Assembly: GCA_022563055.1 (NCBI GenBank)
Contig: JADFOB010000031.1
Span: forward strand, 1-8,855
Direction of reading: 5' to 3'
DNA: 8,855 bases
Origin: Planctomycetota bacterium
GTDB taxonomy: Bacteria; Planctomycetota; Phycisphaerae; UBA1845
Below are positions 1 to 5,919 of this stretch, one piece after another. The notes under the pieces are model-generated. The model did no database searches. It had not been told where the DNA came from and was given only the letters and a program-made list of their open reading frames with translations. The first letter of the stretch is position 1, and every line of letters begins with the position of its first letter. Position numbers and translations under genes: made by a program.

Positions 1-1847
1 GTAAGCAAGGTAGATGTGACCAGAACCAGCGACTGCAATGGCGACCGAATCAACCAGACGAGGATCAACCAGACGACCGTCACGGCAGCTCCGGCGACGA
101 CCCGGAAGTCCCGCCTTCGAAGATCGCGCATGTCCCGATACTCGGGCGTCAGACCGGACAGGTCGACGCGGACTTGTCTCCCGCCAATGGCGTTGAGGAG
201 CCCGGTTTCTTCAACTACCTCGAGTACAGCCGCACGGATTCCGGGCACTTGGTCCATCGCTTCGTCGGATCGTGCTTCCACCGCCAGGCCCAAGTCGATT
301 CGCGTGGCCTTACCGGTTTTTCCGACGTAGGCATCGCGGGCGATTCGGCCGATCGCACCGGCTGTCAGTTGATCCAGCAAGCCGACCTGCTTCGAGGAAC
401 CGCGGTTTCGGGACGAGCCCAGGGGATCCTGCAAGTCGCGCTGGTAGAGGACGGGAAACTCACGGGCTAAGCGCTCGGCGATTCCATCGAGCGTCCGCCG
501 GAGTGCGGGTAGCGCTGTAGCCGTATCCAGCCTCGCATCGGTGGAGAGGATCAAGGTCTGCTCGCTGACGCCTTGCCCTTGGAAGAAGTGCTTCTGATAA
601 AACATCGCCCCGCGTACGAACGACGAATCAGCCGGGTATTCTTCGTAGGAATCGTAGAGAGGTTGGACGGTGGTGCCGACGATCACAGCCGGAAGCAACA
701 CACCGAGTGTGACCAAAACGGAAGCGACCGGACGCCGCGTGACCGTTGCGGCAATCGCCGTCCAAATCCGGCTGTCCGATCGATCGATCGTCCCCGGCGC
801 CGCCGGCCAAAACAGGTAGCCGCCAAAGAGCCGAAGCAATGACGGTGTCAGCGTGAGCACGGCGAACGTGGCCACGCAGATAGCAAAAGCGATTGTCGGT
901 CCGGATGTATACAGGTCGCGGTTGTCCGCCAGAAAGAGCGTAGCCAGACCGGCGGCGTTGGTCCCAGCGCTCGCCAGAATCGCGCCGCCGCTACGGGTGA
1001 GGGCGATCTCGGTGGCTTGGGCCACATCCTTACCATGCGACATTTCCTCGCGAAAACGCGCGAAAAGAAACAGACAATAATCCACGCCGGTGCCCACCAG
1101 GATCACGATGATGAGCAGCTCGACGAGGCCGGTGACCGGGAGCCAGGATGCCGCCGCCCAACCGACTATTCCAAGGGCGAGCATCAGCGACACCGCGATC
1201 GAGACGATCGGTAGCAGCATGGCGACCGGCGACCGGTAGATCACGAGCAGGATGACCGTCACGGCGACAAATGCCCAGACGGTGGTCAGATCGACATCGC
1301 GTTTGGCGTAGCGGTCGAGCAACTCACCCAGAGCCGCACTGCCGGTTACGTGGATTTCGAGGTCCGGCGGTGGAACATGCGACTTTAGCACGCGCTGGAT
1401 TTCGCGCACGCGATTGACGCTGCTGTGCGTGAGCAGCTCAGCCGGAAGGTCGACCGCAATGACGGCTGCGCAACCGTCGGCGCTCTGAAGCAGCGGTCGA
1501 AGGTAGGGTGCCGTGGCTGCGGCGCGAACGTGCCAATTCAGGGCTTGGCTCCGCGCCTCGAGCGCGCGGGCGACTCGATCGACCAGTGTTCGGTCCTCGT
1601 CCGTCAAGCCGGCGTCACGAACAAACAGAACCGCCGCTTGACTGGCTGGTGCGCGGTCGGGGAACTCCGCCTTGAGCCGCGCGAACGCCTGGCGGGACGG
1701 CATGTCCACCGGCAGGAAACCGGTGTCGTCGTCCTCGAGCAGCGTCTGGACCCGCGGCGCAGGCACCCACACCGCCAGCGCGACGATCGGCCAGGCAATC
1801 AACCAGATCCAGGCAGTCTTCGAGATAAACCGTGCCCAACGTTCCAT
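1..1847 (-). CDS. MMPL/RND-family membrane transporter, N-terminal 615 codons (3' end outside window)
   Basis: The frame is open without a stop from the ATG at 1847 to the left edge. The visible 615 residues show the RND/MMPL half-repeat plan: TM1 at about residues 11-30, a large extracytoplasmic domain to about 180, a TM2-TM6 cluster (about 188-204, 208-229, 237-263, 289-306, 317-340), TM7 at about 374-392, a second extracytoplasmic domain (about 395-575), then TM8 starting near 582. The GVDYCLFLFARFRE motif at 254-267 is the family signature in TM4, with Asp256 the usual proton-relay position. Family members are inner-membrane, proton-driven exporters of lipids or hydrophobic compounds; the substrate cannot be told from sequence. 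An in-frame ATG at 1904 is possible, but it would place the 1872-1891 hairpin repeat inside the gene, and neither start has a clear Shine-Dalgarno, so 1847 is preferred. The missing part should hold TM9-TM12. No fusion-protein or outer-membrane partner is visible. Confidence 0.9.
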   Translation of the reverse strand, partial: MERWARFISKTAWIWLIAWPIVALAVWVPAPRVQTLLEDDDTGFLPVDMPSRQAFARLKAEFPDRAPASQAAVLFVRDAGLTDEDRTLVDRVARALEARSQALNWHVRAAATAPYLRPLLQSADGCAAVIAVDLPAELLTHSSVNRVREIQRVLKSHVPPPDLEIHVTGSAALGELLDRYAKRDVDLTTVWAFVAVTVILLVIYRSPVAMLLPIVSIAVSLMLALGIVGWAAASWLPVTGLVELLIIVILVGTGVDYCLFLFARFREEMSHGKDVAQATEIALTRSGGAILASAGTNAAGLATLFLADNRDLYTSGPTIAFAICVATFAVLTLTPSLLRLFGGYLFWPAAPGTIDRSDSRIWTAIAATVTRRPVASVLVTLGVLLPAVIVGTTVQPLYDSYEEYPADSSFVRGAMFYQKHFFQGQGVSEQTLILSTDARLDTATALPALRRTLDGIAERLAREFPVLYQRDLQDPLGSSRNRGSSKQVGLLDQLTAGAIGRIARDAYVGKTGKATRIDLGLAVEARSDEAMDQVPGIRAAVLEVVEETGLLNAIGGRQVRVDLSGLTPEYRDMRDLRRRDFRVVAGAAVTVVWLILVWLIRSPLQSLVLVTSTLL

Positions 1848-1871
1848 TACAGGCCAAAACTCCGCGTGTAG

Positions 1872-1943
1872 CCCAGCCGCCCTCGGCTGGGGAGGGTCGG
1901 TCATACGATCCACACCCGGGGGTGTGCCACATGCTCTTGTGGC
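1872..1943. repeat. Cluster of three short perfect hairpins upstream of the MMPL gene
   Basis: Three adjacent inverted repeats occur. CCCAGCCG/CGGCTGGG at 1872-1891 has an 8-bp stem and 4-nt loop. CACACC/GGTGTG at 1911-1926 has a 6-bp stem and 4-nt loop. GCCACA/TGTGGC at 1926-1943 has a 6-bp stem and 6-nt loop and touches the previous one. The wording resembles short dispersed intergenic repeats I associate with planctomycete genomes; that link is from memory, not a search. None is followed by a T-run on either strand, so they do not look like intrinsic terminators. The cluster ends 24 bp upstream of the transporter start and could lie in its 5' leader. Confidence 0.55.
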
Positions 1944-2203
1944 CGCACCGACGGACGAAACGCAACGCGTCAGCCGCCGATCGAGCACAAGCGCAACGGT
2001 ATCGCCTTACCGGACGTCATGCCAGGGTACACGACACTTCCAGCAGCGGGCTGCGACTTCACGCTCCGGGTCCGGGCCTCGTGCTCGCAAGAAACATCCA
2101 CGACACCACGCCGCGGCCAATGAGCACCCGTAGGCGACCGCCCACCTCTTATCGTATCCTGTGAATGCAGTGTGATTGGCTCGTGACCCAGGATCCCGAG
2201 CAA

Positions 2204-2210
2204 AGGGAGA
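2204..2210 (+). promoter_or_regulatory. Ribosome-binding site for the YHYH protein
   Basis: AGGGAGA lies 5 nt before the ATG at 2216. It selects this start over an in-frame ATG at 2165, which would add 17 charged or polar residues in front of an otherwise normal signal peptide. Confidence 0.75.
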
Positions 2211-2215
2211 TAGAC

Positions 2216-2683
2216 ATGTCAAAAACAACGCGATGCAAAGCTCGTGGGCTGGCCTTCTCGTTCTTTGTGACTATTGCGCTGTCGGCAACCGCTGAGGCTC
2301 ATTCTGGCAGAACAAACTCTGACGGTTGTCACAATGACTATATTCATGGCGGATATCATTGTCACAATGCTCCGTCATCGTCGGGTAGTTTCGGAACACC
2401 TTCGTCAGGTAGTCTCGGAACAGCCTCGTCAGGTAGTCTCGGAACCTCAACCAGCGGAACCGCCCTCTCGTGGGGCGATCTCGGAACATCGCCCGGACCC
2501 TATGAACCATCGTCCCTCTGCGGCATGGGGCTGCTGCCTTGGTTTTTGCCCCTTTCCTTCGGGCTCGTCGGGTTGCGCTCCAGCAGATTGCCGTGGCGTG
2601 TTCGGACTCCTGCGGCCACCACGGTGGGCGGGCGCTACATTACACACGACGCCAAGCTTCCGGCCACCTCGCCGGGAATGTGA
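2216..2683 (+). CDS. Small secreted YHYH-type His/Cys-motif protein with Gly/Ser repeats and a C-terminal sorting-signal-like tail
   Basis: A 155-residue protein. Residues 1-28 form a signal peptide (basic n-region, hydrophobic core, cleavage after AEA at 26-28). Mature residues 29-50 carry a dense His/Cys motif starting HSGRTN and ending GGYHCH, as in small exported proteins annotated as YHYH-domain. Their function is not established; metal binding is plausible from the four His and two Cys. Residues 56-79 are three 8-residue repeats of type SSGSLGTA. From Cys102 (CGMG) there is a hydrophobic stretch (about 105-120) followed by Arg121, Arg124, Arg128 and Arg130, resembling a MYXO-CTERM-like tripartite sorting tail. 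The last ~30 residues are encoded by what looks like an intergenic hairpin repeat (2609-2638), so the original C-terminus may have been shorter. Base composition around 2280-2380 is clearly more AT-rich than in neighbouring genes. It is probably monocistronic; the next gene starts 154 nt later. Confidence 0.75.
   Translation: MSKTTRCKARGLAFSFFVTIALSATAEAHSGRTNSDGCHNDYIHGGYHCHNAPSSSGSFGTPSSGSLGTASSGSLGTSTSGTALSWGDLGTSPGPYEPSSLCGMGLLPWFLPLSFGLVGLRSSRLPWRVRTPAATTVGGRYITHDAKLPATSPGM
2378..2449 (+). repeat. Three tandem 24-bp coding repeats
   Basis: Units at 2378-2401, 2402-2425 and 2426-2449 share a core of type GGTAGTCTCGGAAC and encode [16 protein letters not shown] and SSGSLGTS. Units two and three differ only in their last bases, suggesting recent duplication. 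A degenerate continuation (ending GGGCGATCTCGGAACATCG) follows to about 2491. Confidence 0.85.
2609..2638. repeat. Degenerate copy of the GGCCGCC/GGCGGCC hairpin repeat, inside the YHYH reading frame
   Basis: This aligns with the copies at 3871-3899 and 4172-4200, sharing the ACGG loop start and the GCTAC right flank. Two of eight stem pairs are broken (arms CGGCCACC and GGCGGGCG). It is translated as [10 protein letters not shown], near the C-terminus of the secreted protein. Confidence 0.6.
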
Positions 2684-2837
2684 CGGCCCCGTCATGCTAC
2701 CTTCCTCGCCGGCGGCGTGGACAATCATCCTTTGTCGTGAGATACTGCGGGTTCGGTGGAGACGTTTCGCGCCGATGGGAATCCATCGCCGCCAAGGCGT
2801 GGTTCGATTCTACCGGGAAAGGACGGTCTATCTCACT

Positions 2838-3731
2838 ATGAGCATACTCGTTAATCGGGACACCAGGGTCATCTGCCAGGGTATCACCGGGCAGGCCGGT
2901 TCGTTTCACACCGCGGGCGCTATCGAATACGGCACGAAAATGGTCGGTGGTGTGACGCCCGGCAAGGGTGGGACGAAATCGGAGCACGGGCTGCCCGTCT
3001 TTGATACCGTCCACGACGCGGTGGCCCAGGTGGGAGCCGAGGTGTCGATGATCTTCGTTCCGGCGCCCTTTGCCGCGGATGCAGCCATGGAAGCAGGCGA
3101 CGCGGGCTGCTCACTCATCGTGCTGATTACCGAAGGGATCCCCACGCTGGATATGGTGCGTGCCCGGGCATATCTCGATGGCAAGGGGGTCCGCCTCATC
3201 GGTCCCAACTGCCCCGGTATCATCACGCCGGGCGAGTGCAAGGTCGGGATCATGCCGGGTTACATCCACAAACCCAGGGAGAACGGCTGCAAGAGCGTGG
3301 GTATCATTTCGCGTAGCGGGACGTTGACGTACGAGGCTGTCTGGCAGTGCACCACGCGCGGGATCGCCCAGTCCACCTGTGTGGGGATCGGCGGCGATCC
3401 GGTTAAGGGACTAAACTTCATCGAGCTGCTCGACCTGTTCCAGGCGGACGACAAAACCGACGCGATGATTATGATCGGGGAGATCGGCGGTACGGATGAA
3501 GAGGTCACCGCCGCGCACATTCAGGAGCACATCACCAAGCCCGTGGTCGCGTTCATTGCGGGACAGACCGCGCCGCCGGGCAAGCGTATGGGACATGCCG
3601 GCGCGATCATCAGCGGCGGGGAGGGTACCGCCTCATCCAAGGTCGAAGCTCTCAAAGAGGCCGGCGTCGCCGTGGCGGATTCGCCGGCCAACATCGGGCA
3701 GATGCTCGCAACCGCTATGGAGCGCCTTTGA
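2838..3731 (+). CDS. sucD: Succinyl-CoA synthetase (ADP-forming) subunit alpha
   Basis: A 297-residue protein, the usual length for the alpha subunit (about 290-300). With the beta subunit SucC it interconverts succinyl-CoA plus NDP and phosphate with succinate, CoA and NTP in the TCA cycle, in the cytosol. The start [18 protein letters not shown] is the standard family beginning. The CoA-binding part has GGVTPGKGG (37-45) and GPNCPG (122-127, Cys125); [11 protein letters not shown] follows at 158-168. The phosphohistidine loop GHAGAI at 252-257 puts the active-site His at 253, so all key residues are present. The frame is open upstream to 2274, but that part overlaps the YHYH gene and does not resemble the family. 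The only purine-rich candidate RBS (AAAGGA, about 2817-2822) is too far away to be convincing. sucC, normally directly upstream, is absent here. The gene converges on the PIN/TRAM gene. Confidence 0.97.
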   Translation: MSILVNRDTRVICQGITGQAGSFHTAGAIEYGTKMVGGVTPGKGGTKSEHGLPVFDTVHDAVAQVGAEVSMIFVPAPFAADAAMEAGDAGCSLIVLITEGIPTLDMVRARAYLDGKGVRLIGPNCPGIITPGECKVGIMPGYIHKPRENGCKSVGIISRSGTLTYEAVWQCTTRGIAQSTCVGIGGDPVKGLNFIELLDLFQADDKTDAMIMIGEIGGTDEEVTAAHIQEHITKPVVAFIAGQTAPPGKRMGHAGAIISGGEGTASSKVEALKEAGVAVADSPANIGQMLATAMERL

Positions 3732-3870
3732 TCAACAACCGGCTCGTAGGTGTTTAGCGGTGTGGGCAGACGCGGTATATCTTTGATCCGTACCGCGACC
3801 GTGAGGGAGCGGCCTGCACAGACCATTGAAGAACTGGATGCTCGTACCGCGACCCACGGTTTGCGGCGTT

Positions 3871-3899
3871 CTACGGCCGCCACGGGGGGCGGCCGCTAC
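3871..3899. repeat. GGCCGCC/GGCGGCC hairpin repeat, intact copy
   Basis: An 8-bp perfect stem CGGCCGCC (3874-3881) / GGCGGCCG (3888-3895) with loop ACGGGG, flanked by CTA on the left and CTAC on the right. Same family as 4172-4200 and 2609-2638. No T-run follows. Confidence 0.8.
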
Positions 3900-3917
3900 G
3901 CTTTGGCTGAAACCGCT

Positions 3918-4068
3918 CTAATATGACAGCGCTGGATTGTCCCAAACGAACCGAGCCGCGGGCTTTAGCCCGCGCGATGCCCCGGTCTTCGGTAGCGCCA
4001 AACCGCTTTGAGATCGCGCAGGCTTAAGCCTGCGGCTCGTAAACGTGGTTCCAGCGCTGTCATATTAG
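3918..4068. repeat. 151-bp nested palindromic element with perfect 19-bp terminal inverted repeats (MITE/REPIN-like)
   Basis: The outer arms are exact inverted copies: CTAATATGACAGCGCTGGA at 3918-3936 and its complement at 4050-4068. Inside are two 26-bp inner arms, 3953-3978 and 4013-4038, that match as inverted copies at 23 of 26 positions. Each inner arm is itself a palindrome (GCGGGCT-TT-AGCCCGC and GCAGGCTTAAGCCTGC). A 34-bp unpaired centre (3979-4012) separates them. There is no coding capacity, so it would be a non-autonomous mobile element or a large structured RNA/cruciform. No obvious target-site duplication is seen (left flank AACCGCT, right flank ACACGCT). Confidence 0.8.
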
Positions 4069-4171
4069 ACACGCTCTACGATTGAGCCGACACCTCACGT
4101 CGTCACGCGTCTCCAACAACCCGCTGAAGAACTCGACGACGGCTTTCCGGAGACACATAGTCTTTGATGGT

Positions 4172-4200
4172 CTACGTCCGCCACGGGGGGCGGACGCTAC
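4172..4200 (+). repeat. Hairpin repeat, third copy with compensatory pair change; possible terminator for the plus strand
   Basis: An 8-bp stem CGTCCGCC (4175-4182) / GGCGGACG (4189-4196) with loop ACGGGG and right flank CTAC. Compared with the copy at 3871-3899 one G-C pair has become T-A, keeping the stem. On the plus strand five T residues follow at 4201-4205, four bases after the stem, so this copy might end transcripts coming from sucD. That role is only tentative, given the 4-base gap and the ~440-nt distance from the sucD stop. Confidence 0.65.
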
Positions 4201-4215
4201 TTTTTCGACGGACTG

Positions 4216-5352
4216 CTAACGATGGCGATCGGGCTCAGCAGTGCCGTCGAGCCGGCCGAAGATCATCCTGCCGGCGGAGGTCTGTAGCACGCTCGTCACG
4301 CTCAATTGCACGGTTTTCCCGACATGGTCACGCCCGCCCTCGGCGACGACCATGGTCCCGTCCTCCAGATACCCGACGCCCTGCCCAACCTCCTCGCCCG
4401 GTTTGACCATCTTGACGGAAAGGGTCTCACCGGGCAACACGACGGGCTTGAGCGCGTTGGCGAGGTCGTTGATGTTGATCACGGTGACGCCGCGGAGCTG
4501 CGCGATTTTGTTAAGGTTGTAGTCGTTCGTTACGACGTTGCCGTTCAACTGGATCGCCAGGTCCACCAGCAGCTCGTCAACGCCCGCGCCCGCAGCGCTT
4601 CTTTCGGGTCTGGCTTCGAGGATGCTGATGTCCACGTTGTCGTTTGTCTGGAGCTTGTTGAGCATATCGAGACCGCGCCGCCCACGCGTGCGCTTGAGCT
4701 TGTCCGCACTGTCGGCGATGGTCTGTAACTCCTGCAAGACGAACCGCGGCACGATGAGCTCAGCCTCCATGATCCGCGTGTTGGCGATGTCGGCGATTCG
4801 TCCGTCGACGATCACGGAGGTGTCGAGCAGGAAGGGCCTGGATCCCTTCGTCTGCTTCGAAAACTCGACGTAGGGAATCACGAACCGGACGTCATCCTTC
4901 GTTTGCAGGATAAAGCTGATCGCCAGATATGAACAGATCACCCCGATGGCCAGCTTCAGCGCGCTGACCAACGACGCCAGAGCGGGATCGTCGGAAATCT
5001 CACCGCTCGACAGATTCGCCTCGACCACGAGGTCGACGATCAGCGAAAGACCATAGGCAAACACCATCCCGACAATCAACCCGAAGAACAAGCCGGCGAT
5101 GGCGGAGAGGGACTTTCGAGGAAGCAGAATGTCCAGCGAGATGAAAACCAGCGAACAACCGGCGAAAACGACCATGATCAGGTCACGATGACCTGCCAGG
5201 GCGCCCTGCTCCAAACGTTGATCCGACGCCAGGCTCCACCCCACCGCGATCAGCGCCACCACGAACACGACCCGCAGCGCAATCATGAAGAGCGTACTCG
5301 CGCGATCTCCCGAGTCGGGGCTTGAGACGTTTCGTAACAGATCGTGACCCAT
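4216..5352 (-). CDS. Membrane-anchored PIN/TRAM domain protein (YacL-like)
   Basis: 378 residues from the ATG at 5352. Four TM helices (about 21-42, 57-77, 83-110, 128-149) are followed by a cytoplasmic PIN domain (about 172-300) and a C-terminal TRAM domain (about 307-368). The PIN acidic residues are visible: Asp177 in LLDTSV, Glu209 in LQEL, Asp259 in VDELLVD and Asp277 in TNDYN. PIN domains are usually metal-dependent ribonucleases and TRAM domains bind RNA, so a membrane-tethered RNA-processing or RNA-binding role is expected; the target is unknown. The architecture matches B. subtilis YacL-like proteins. The frame is open back to a GTG at 5565, but those 71 extra residues are not family-like and cover the promoter at 5495-5522, so 5352 is preferred; AGGA lies 8 nt upstream. 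ATG 5286 at the edge of TM1 is a weaker alternative. No antitoxin partner is present, which argues against a VapC-type toxin. Confidence 0.93.
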   Translation of the reverse strand: MGHDLLRNVSSPDSGDRASTLFMIALRVVFVVALIAVGWSLASDQRLEQGALAGHRDLIMVVFAGCSLVFISLDILLPRKSLSAIAGLFFGLIVGMVFAYGLSLIVDLVVEANLSSGEISDDPALASLVSALKLAIGVICSYLAISFILQTKDDVRFVIPYVEFSKQTKGSRPFLLDTSVIVDGRIADIANTRIMEAELIVPRFVLQELQTIADSADKLKRTRGRRGLDMLNKLQTNDNVDISILEARPERSAAGAGVDELLVDLAIQLNGNVVTNDYNLNKIAQLRGVTVININDLANALKPVVLPGETLSVKMVKPGEEVGQGVGYLEDGTMVVAEGGRDHVGKTVQLSVTSVLQTSAGRMIFGRLDGTAEPDRHR

Positions 5353-5456
5353 GGCACATCCTGGACGAGCATACGCGATTCCTCGGCACAACCGAGAAAC
5401 CGCTTGACACGGGGACACAACGGCATCCCGCGTCGCATTCAATTCGGGCCGTTCCT

Positions 5457-5476
5457 CCGTGACCCCACGGTCACGG
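5457..5476 (-). promoter_or_regulatory. Hairpin in the probable 5' leader of the PIN/TRAM mRNA
   Basis: CCGTGACC at 5457-5464 pairs perfectly with GGTCACGG at 5469-5476 around a 4-nt loop. With transcription starting near 5488 it would sit close to the 5' end of a leader about 135 nt long. It could stabilise the mRNA or bind a regulator (the 8-bp dyad also fits a small operator); the sequence alone does not decide. Confidence 0.45.
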
Positions 5477-5494
5477 AACCCTACACCGTTGTTC

Positions 5495-5522
5495 AGTATA
5501 ATCACCAACGCCCGTGTATCAA
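5495..5522 (-). promoter_or_regulatory. Sigma70-like promoter for the PIN/TRAM gene
   Basis: Read on the minus strand: -35 TTGATA (5522-5517), 16-bp spacer, -10 TATACT (5500-5495). Each hexamer matches consensus at 5 of 6 positions. The expected start of transcription near 5488 leaves a leader of about 135 nt before the ATG at 5352. It lies in an AT-richer pocket in otherwise GC-rich DNA, which adds weight. Confidence 0.6.
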
Positions 5523-5569
5523 ACCCGCAGCGCCGATTCCGGATCCGTGCCACTTCCGGCGGCACCGAT

Positions 5570-5690
5570 CAGAGCCCCAAGCGCAAGCGCGGGGTTTCGC
5601 CCGCACTCAACAGAGCCCCAAGCGCAAGCGCGGGGTATCACCGATGCCGGCGTCGCACCAGAAAACCCGCGCTAACGCTCGGGACTCTGA
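5570..5690. repeat. Cluster of three CAGAGCCCC repeats (two direct, one inverted)
   Basis: Copies one (5570-5595) and two (5611-5636) are identical over 26 bp: CAGAGCCCCAAGCG, then CAAGCG and CGGGGT. They are separated by 15 bp. A third copy, diverged and inverted, lies at 5665-5690 (reads CTCGGGACTCTGA at its end). Each unit can fold on itself through CCCC...GGGG with an internal GCGC-AA-GCGC. It shares the exact 13-mer CGATCAGAGCCCC (5566-5578) with the inverted pair at 8282-8294, so these belong to one dispersed family. Confidence 0.8.
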
Positions 5691-5919
5691 TTGCATTGTG
5701 CATCCATGTTGGCGCCCCTTCCGATGTCCCGACCCGTGGACCGCCGGAGGTGTCCGGCGACCAGCATCGCGGTCCGGGCGGGCGGGATAGCCCTGGCGGA
5801 ATCCGTGGTTGCGCCAGGAAATCTCAAGAGCGAACGCGGGGAGTGGCGTTCCCCCTCGCGTCAGTTGAAGGAAGGTGGCACCATGGGCAAGCTCTGACTC
5901 GCCGCCACTCCGTTGTGGC

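Larger units (their letters stand above)
1848..2215. other. Intergenic region between the divergent MMPL and YHYH genes
   Basis: No credible gene is seen here on either strand. The part next to the transporter holds three small perfect hairpins (listed separately at 1872-1943). The rest, about 1944-2200, shows no structure I recognise apart from the ribosome-binding site just before 2216. The region must hold the start signals of both flanking genes, but no convincing -35/-10 pair stands out. Confidence 0.6.
3732..4215. other. Convergent intergenic region filled with palindromic repeats
   Basis: 484 bp between the sucD stop and the stop of the opposing PIN/TRAM gene, with no credible ORF. 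It contains an 11-bp direct repeat GTACCGCGACC at 3790-3800 and 3844-3854 (the first continuing GTGAGGGAGCGG, akin to the 8285-8356 repeat), a hairpin repeat at 3871-3899, a 151-bp nested palindrome at 3918-4068 and a second hairpin copy at 4172-4200. Both flanking genes end here, so repeats have collected at a site without start signals. Confidence 0.8.
5353..5919. other. Intergenic region between the FHA gene and the PIN/TRAM gene
   Basis: 567 bp separating two same-direction minus-strand genes. It holds the PIN/TRAM promoter (5495-5522), a leader hairpin (5457-5476) and a three-copy repeat cluster (5570-5690). From 5691 to 5919 I see no gene; the only item is a four-codon plus-strand ORF with a very good ribosome-binding site (5868-5897), convergent with the FHA gene. 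The long gap plus a separate promoter argues against an FHA-PIN operon. Confidence 0.65.

Noticed and set aside
1970..2203. 77-codon minus-strand ORF
   Set aside because: No recognisable domain, no ribosome-binding site, and composition typical of random GC-rich frames.
2795..2820. T-loop-like string GGTTCGATTC suggesting a tRNA before sucD
   Set aside because: No matching acceptor or D-arm; the only upstream hairpin (CGATGG-GAAT-CCATCG, 2773-2788) has a 4-nt loop, so it is not an anticodon arm.
2274..2837. 188-codon in-frame extension upstream of sucD
   Set aside because: It overlaps the YHYH gene in another frame, is rich in Arg/Pro as expected for a shadow frame, and the family start [11 protein letters not shown] is at 2838.
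4216..5352. VapC-type toxin reading of the PIN protein
   Set aside because: Four TM helices and a TRAM domain, and no adjacent antitoxin ORF; the YacL-like family fits.
5353..5565. 71-codon N-terminal extension of the PIN/TRAM protein
   Set aside because: Not family-like, begins with GTG, and covers the promoter at 5495-5522.
5570..5636. Two identical 26-bp repeats with a 15-bp gap, as possible CRISPR start
   Set aside because: The spacer is far too short, there are only two direct copies, the third is inverted, and no cas gene is nearby.
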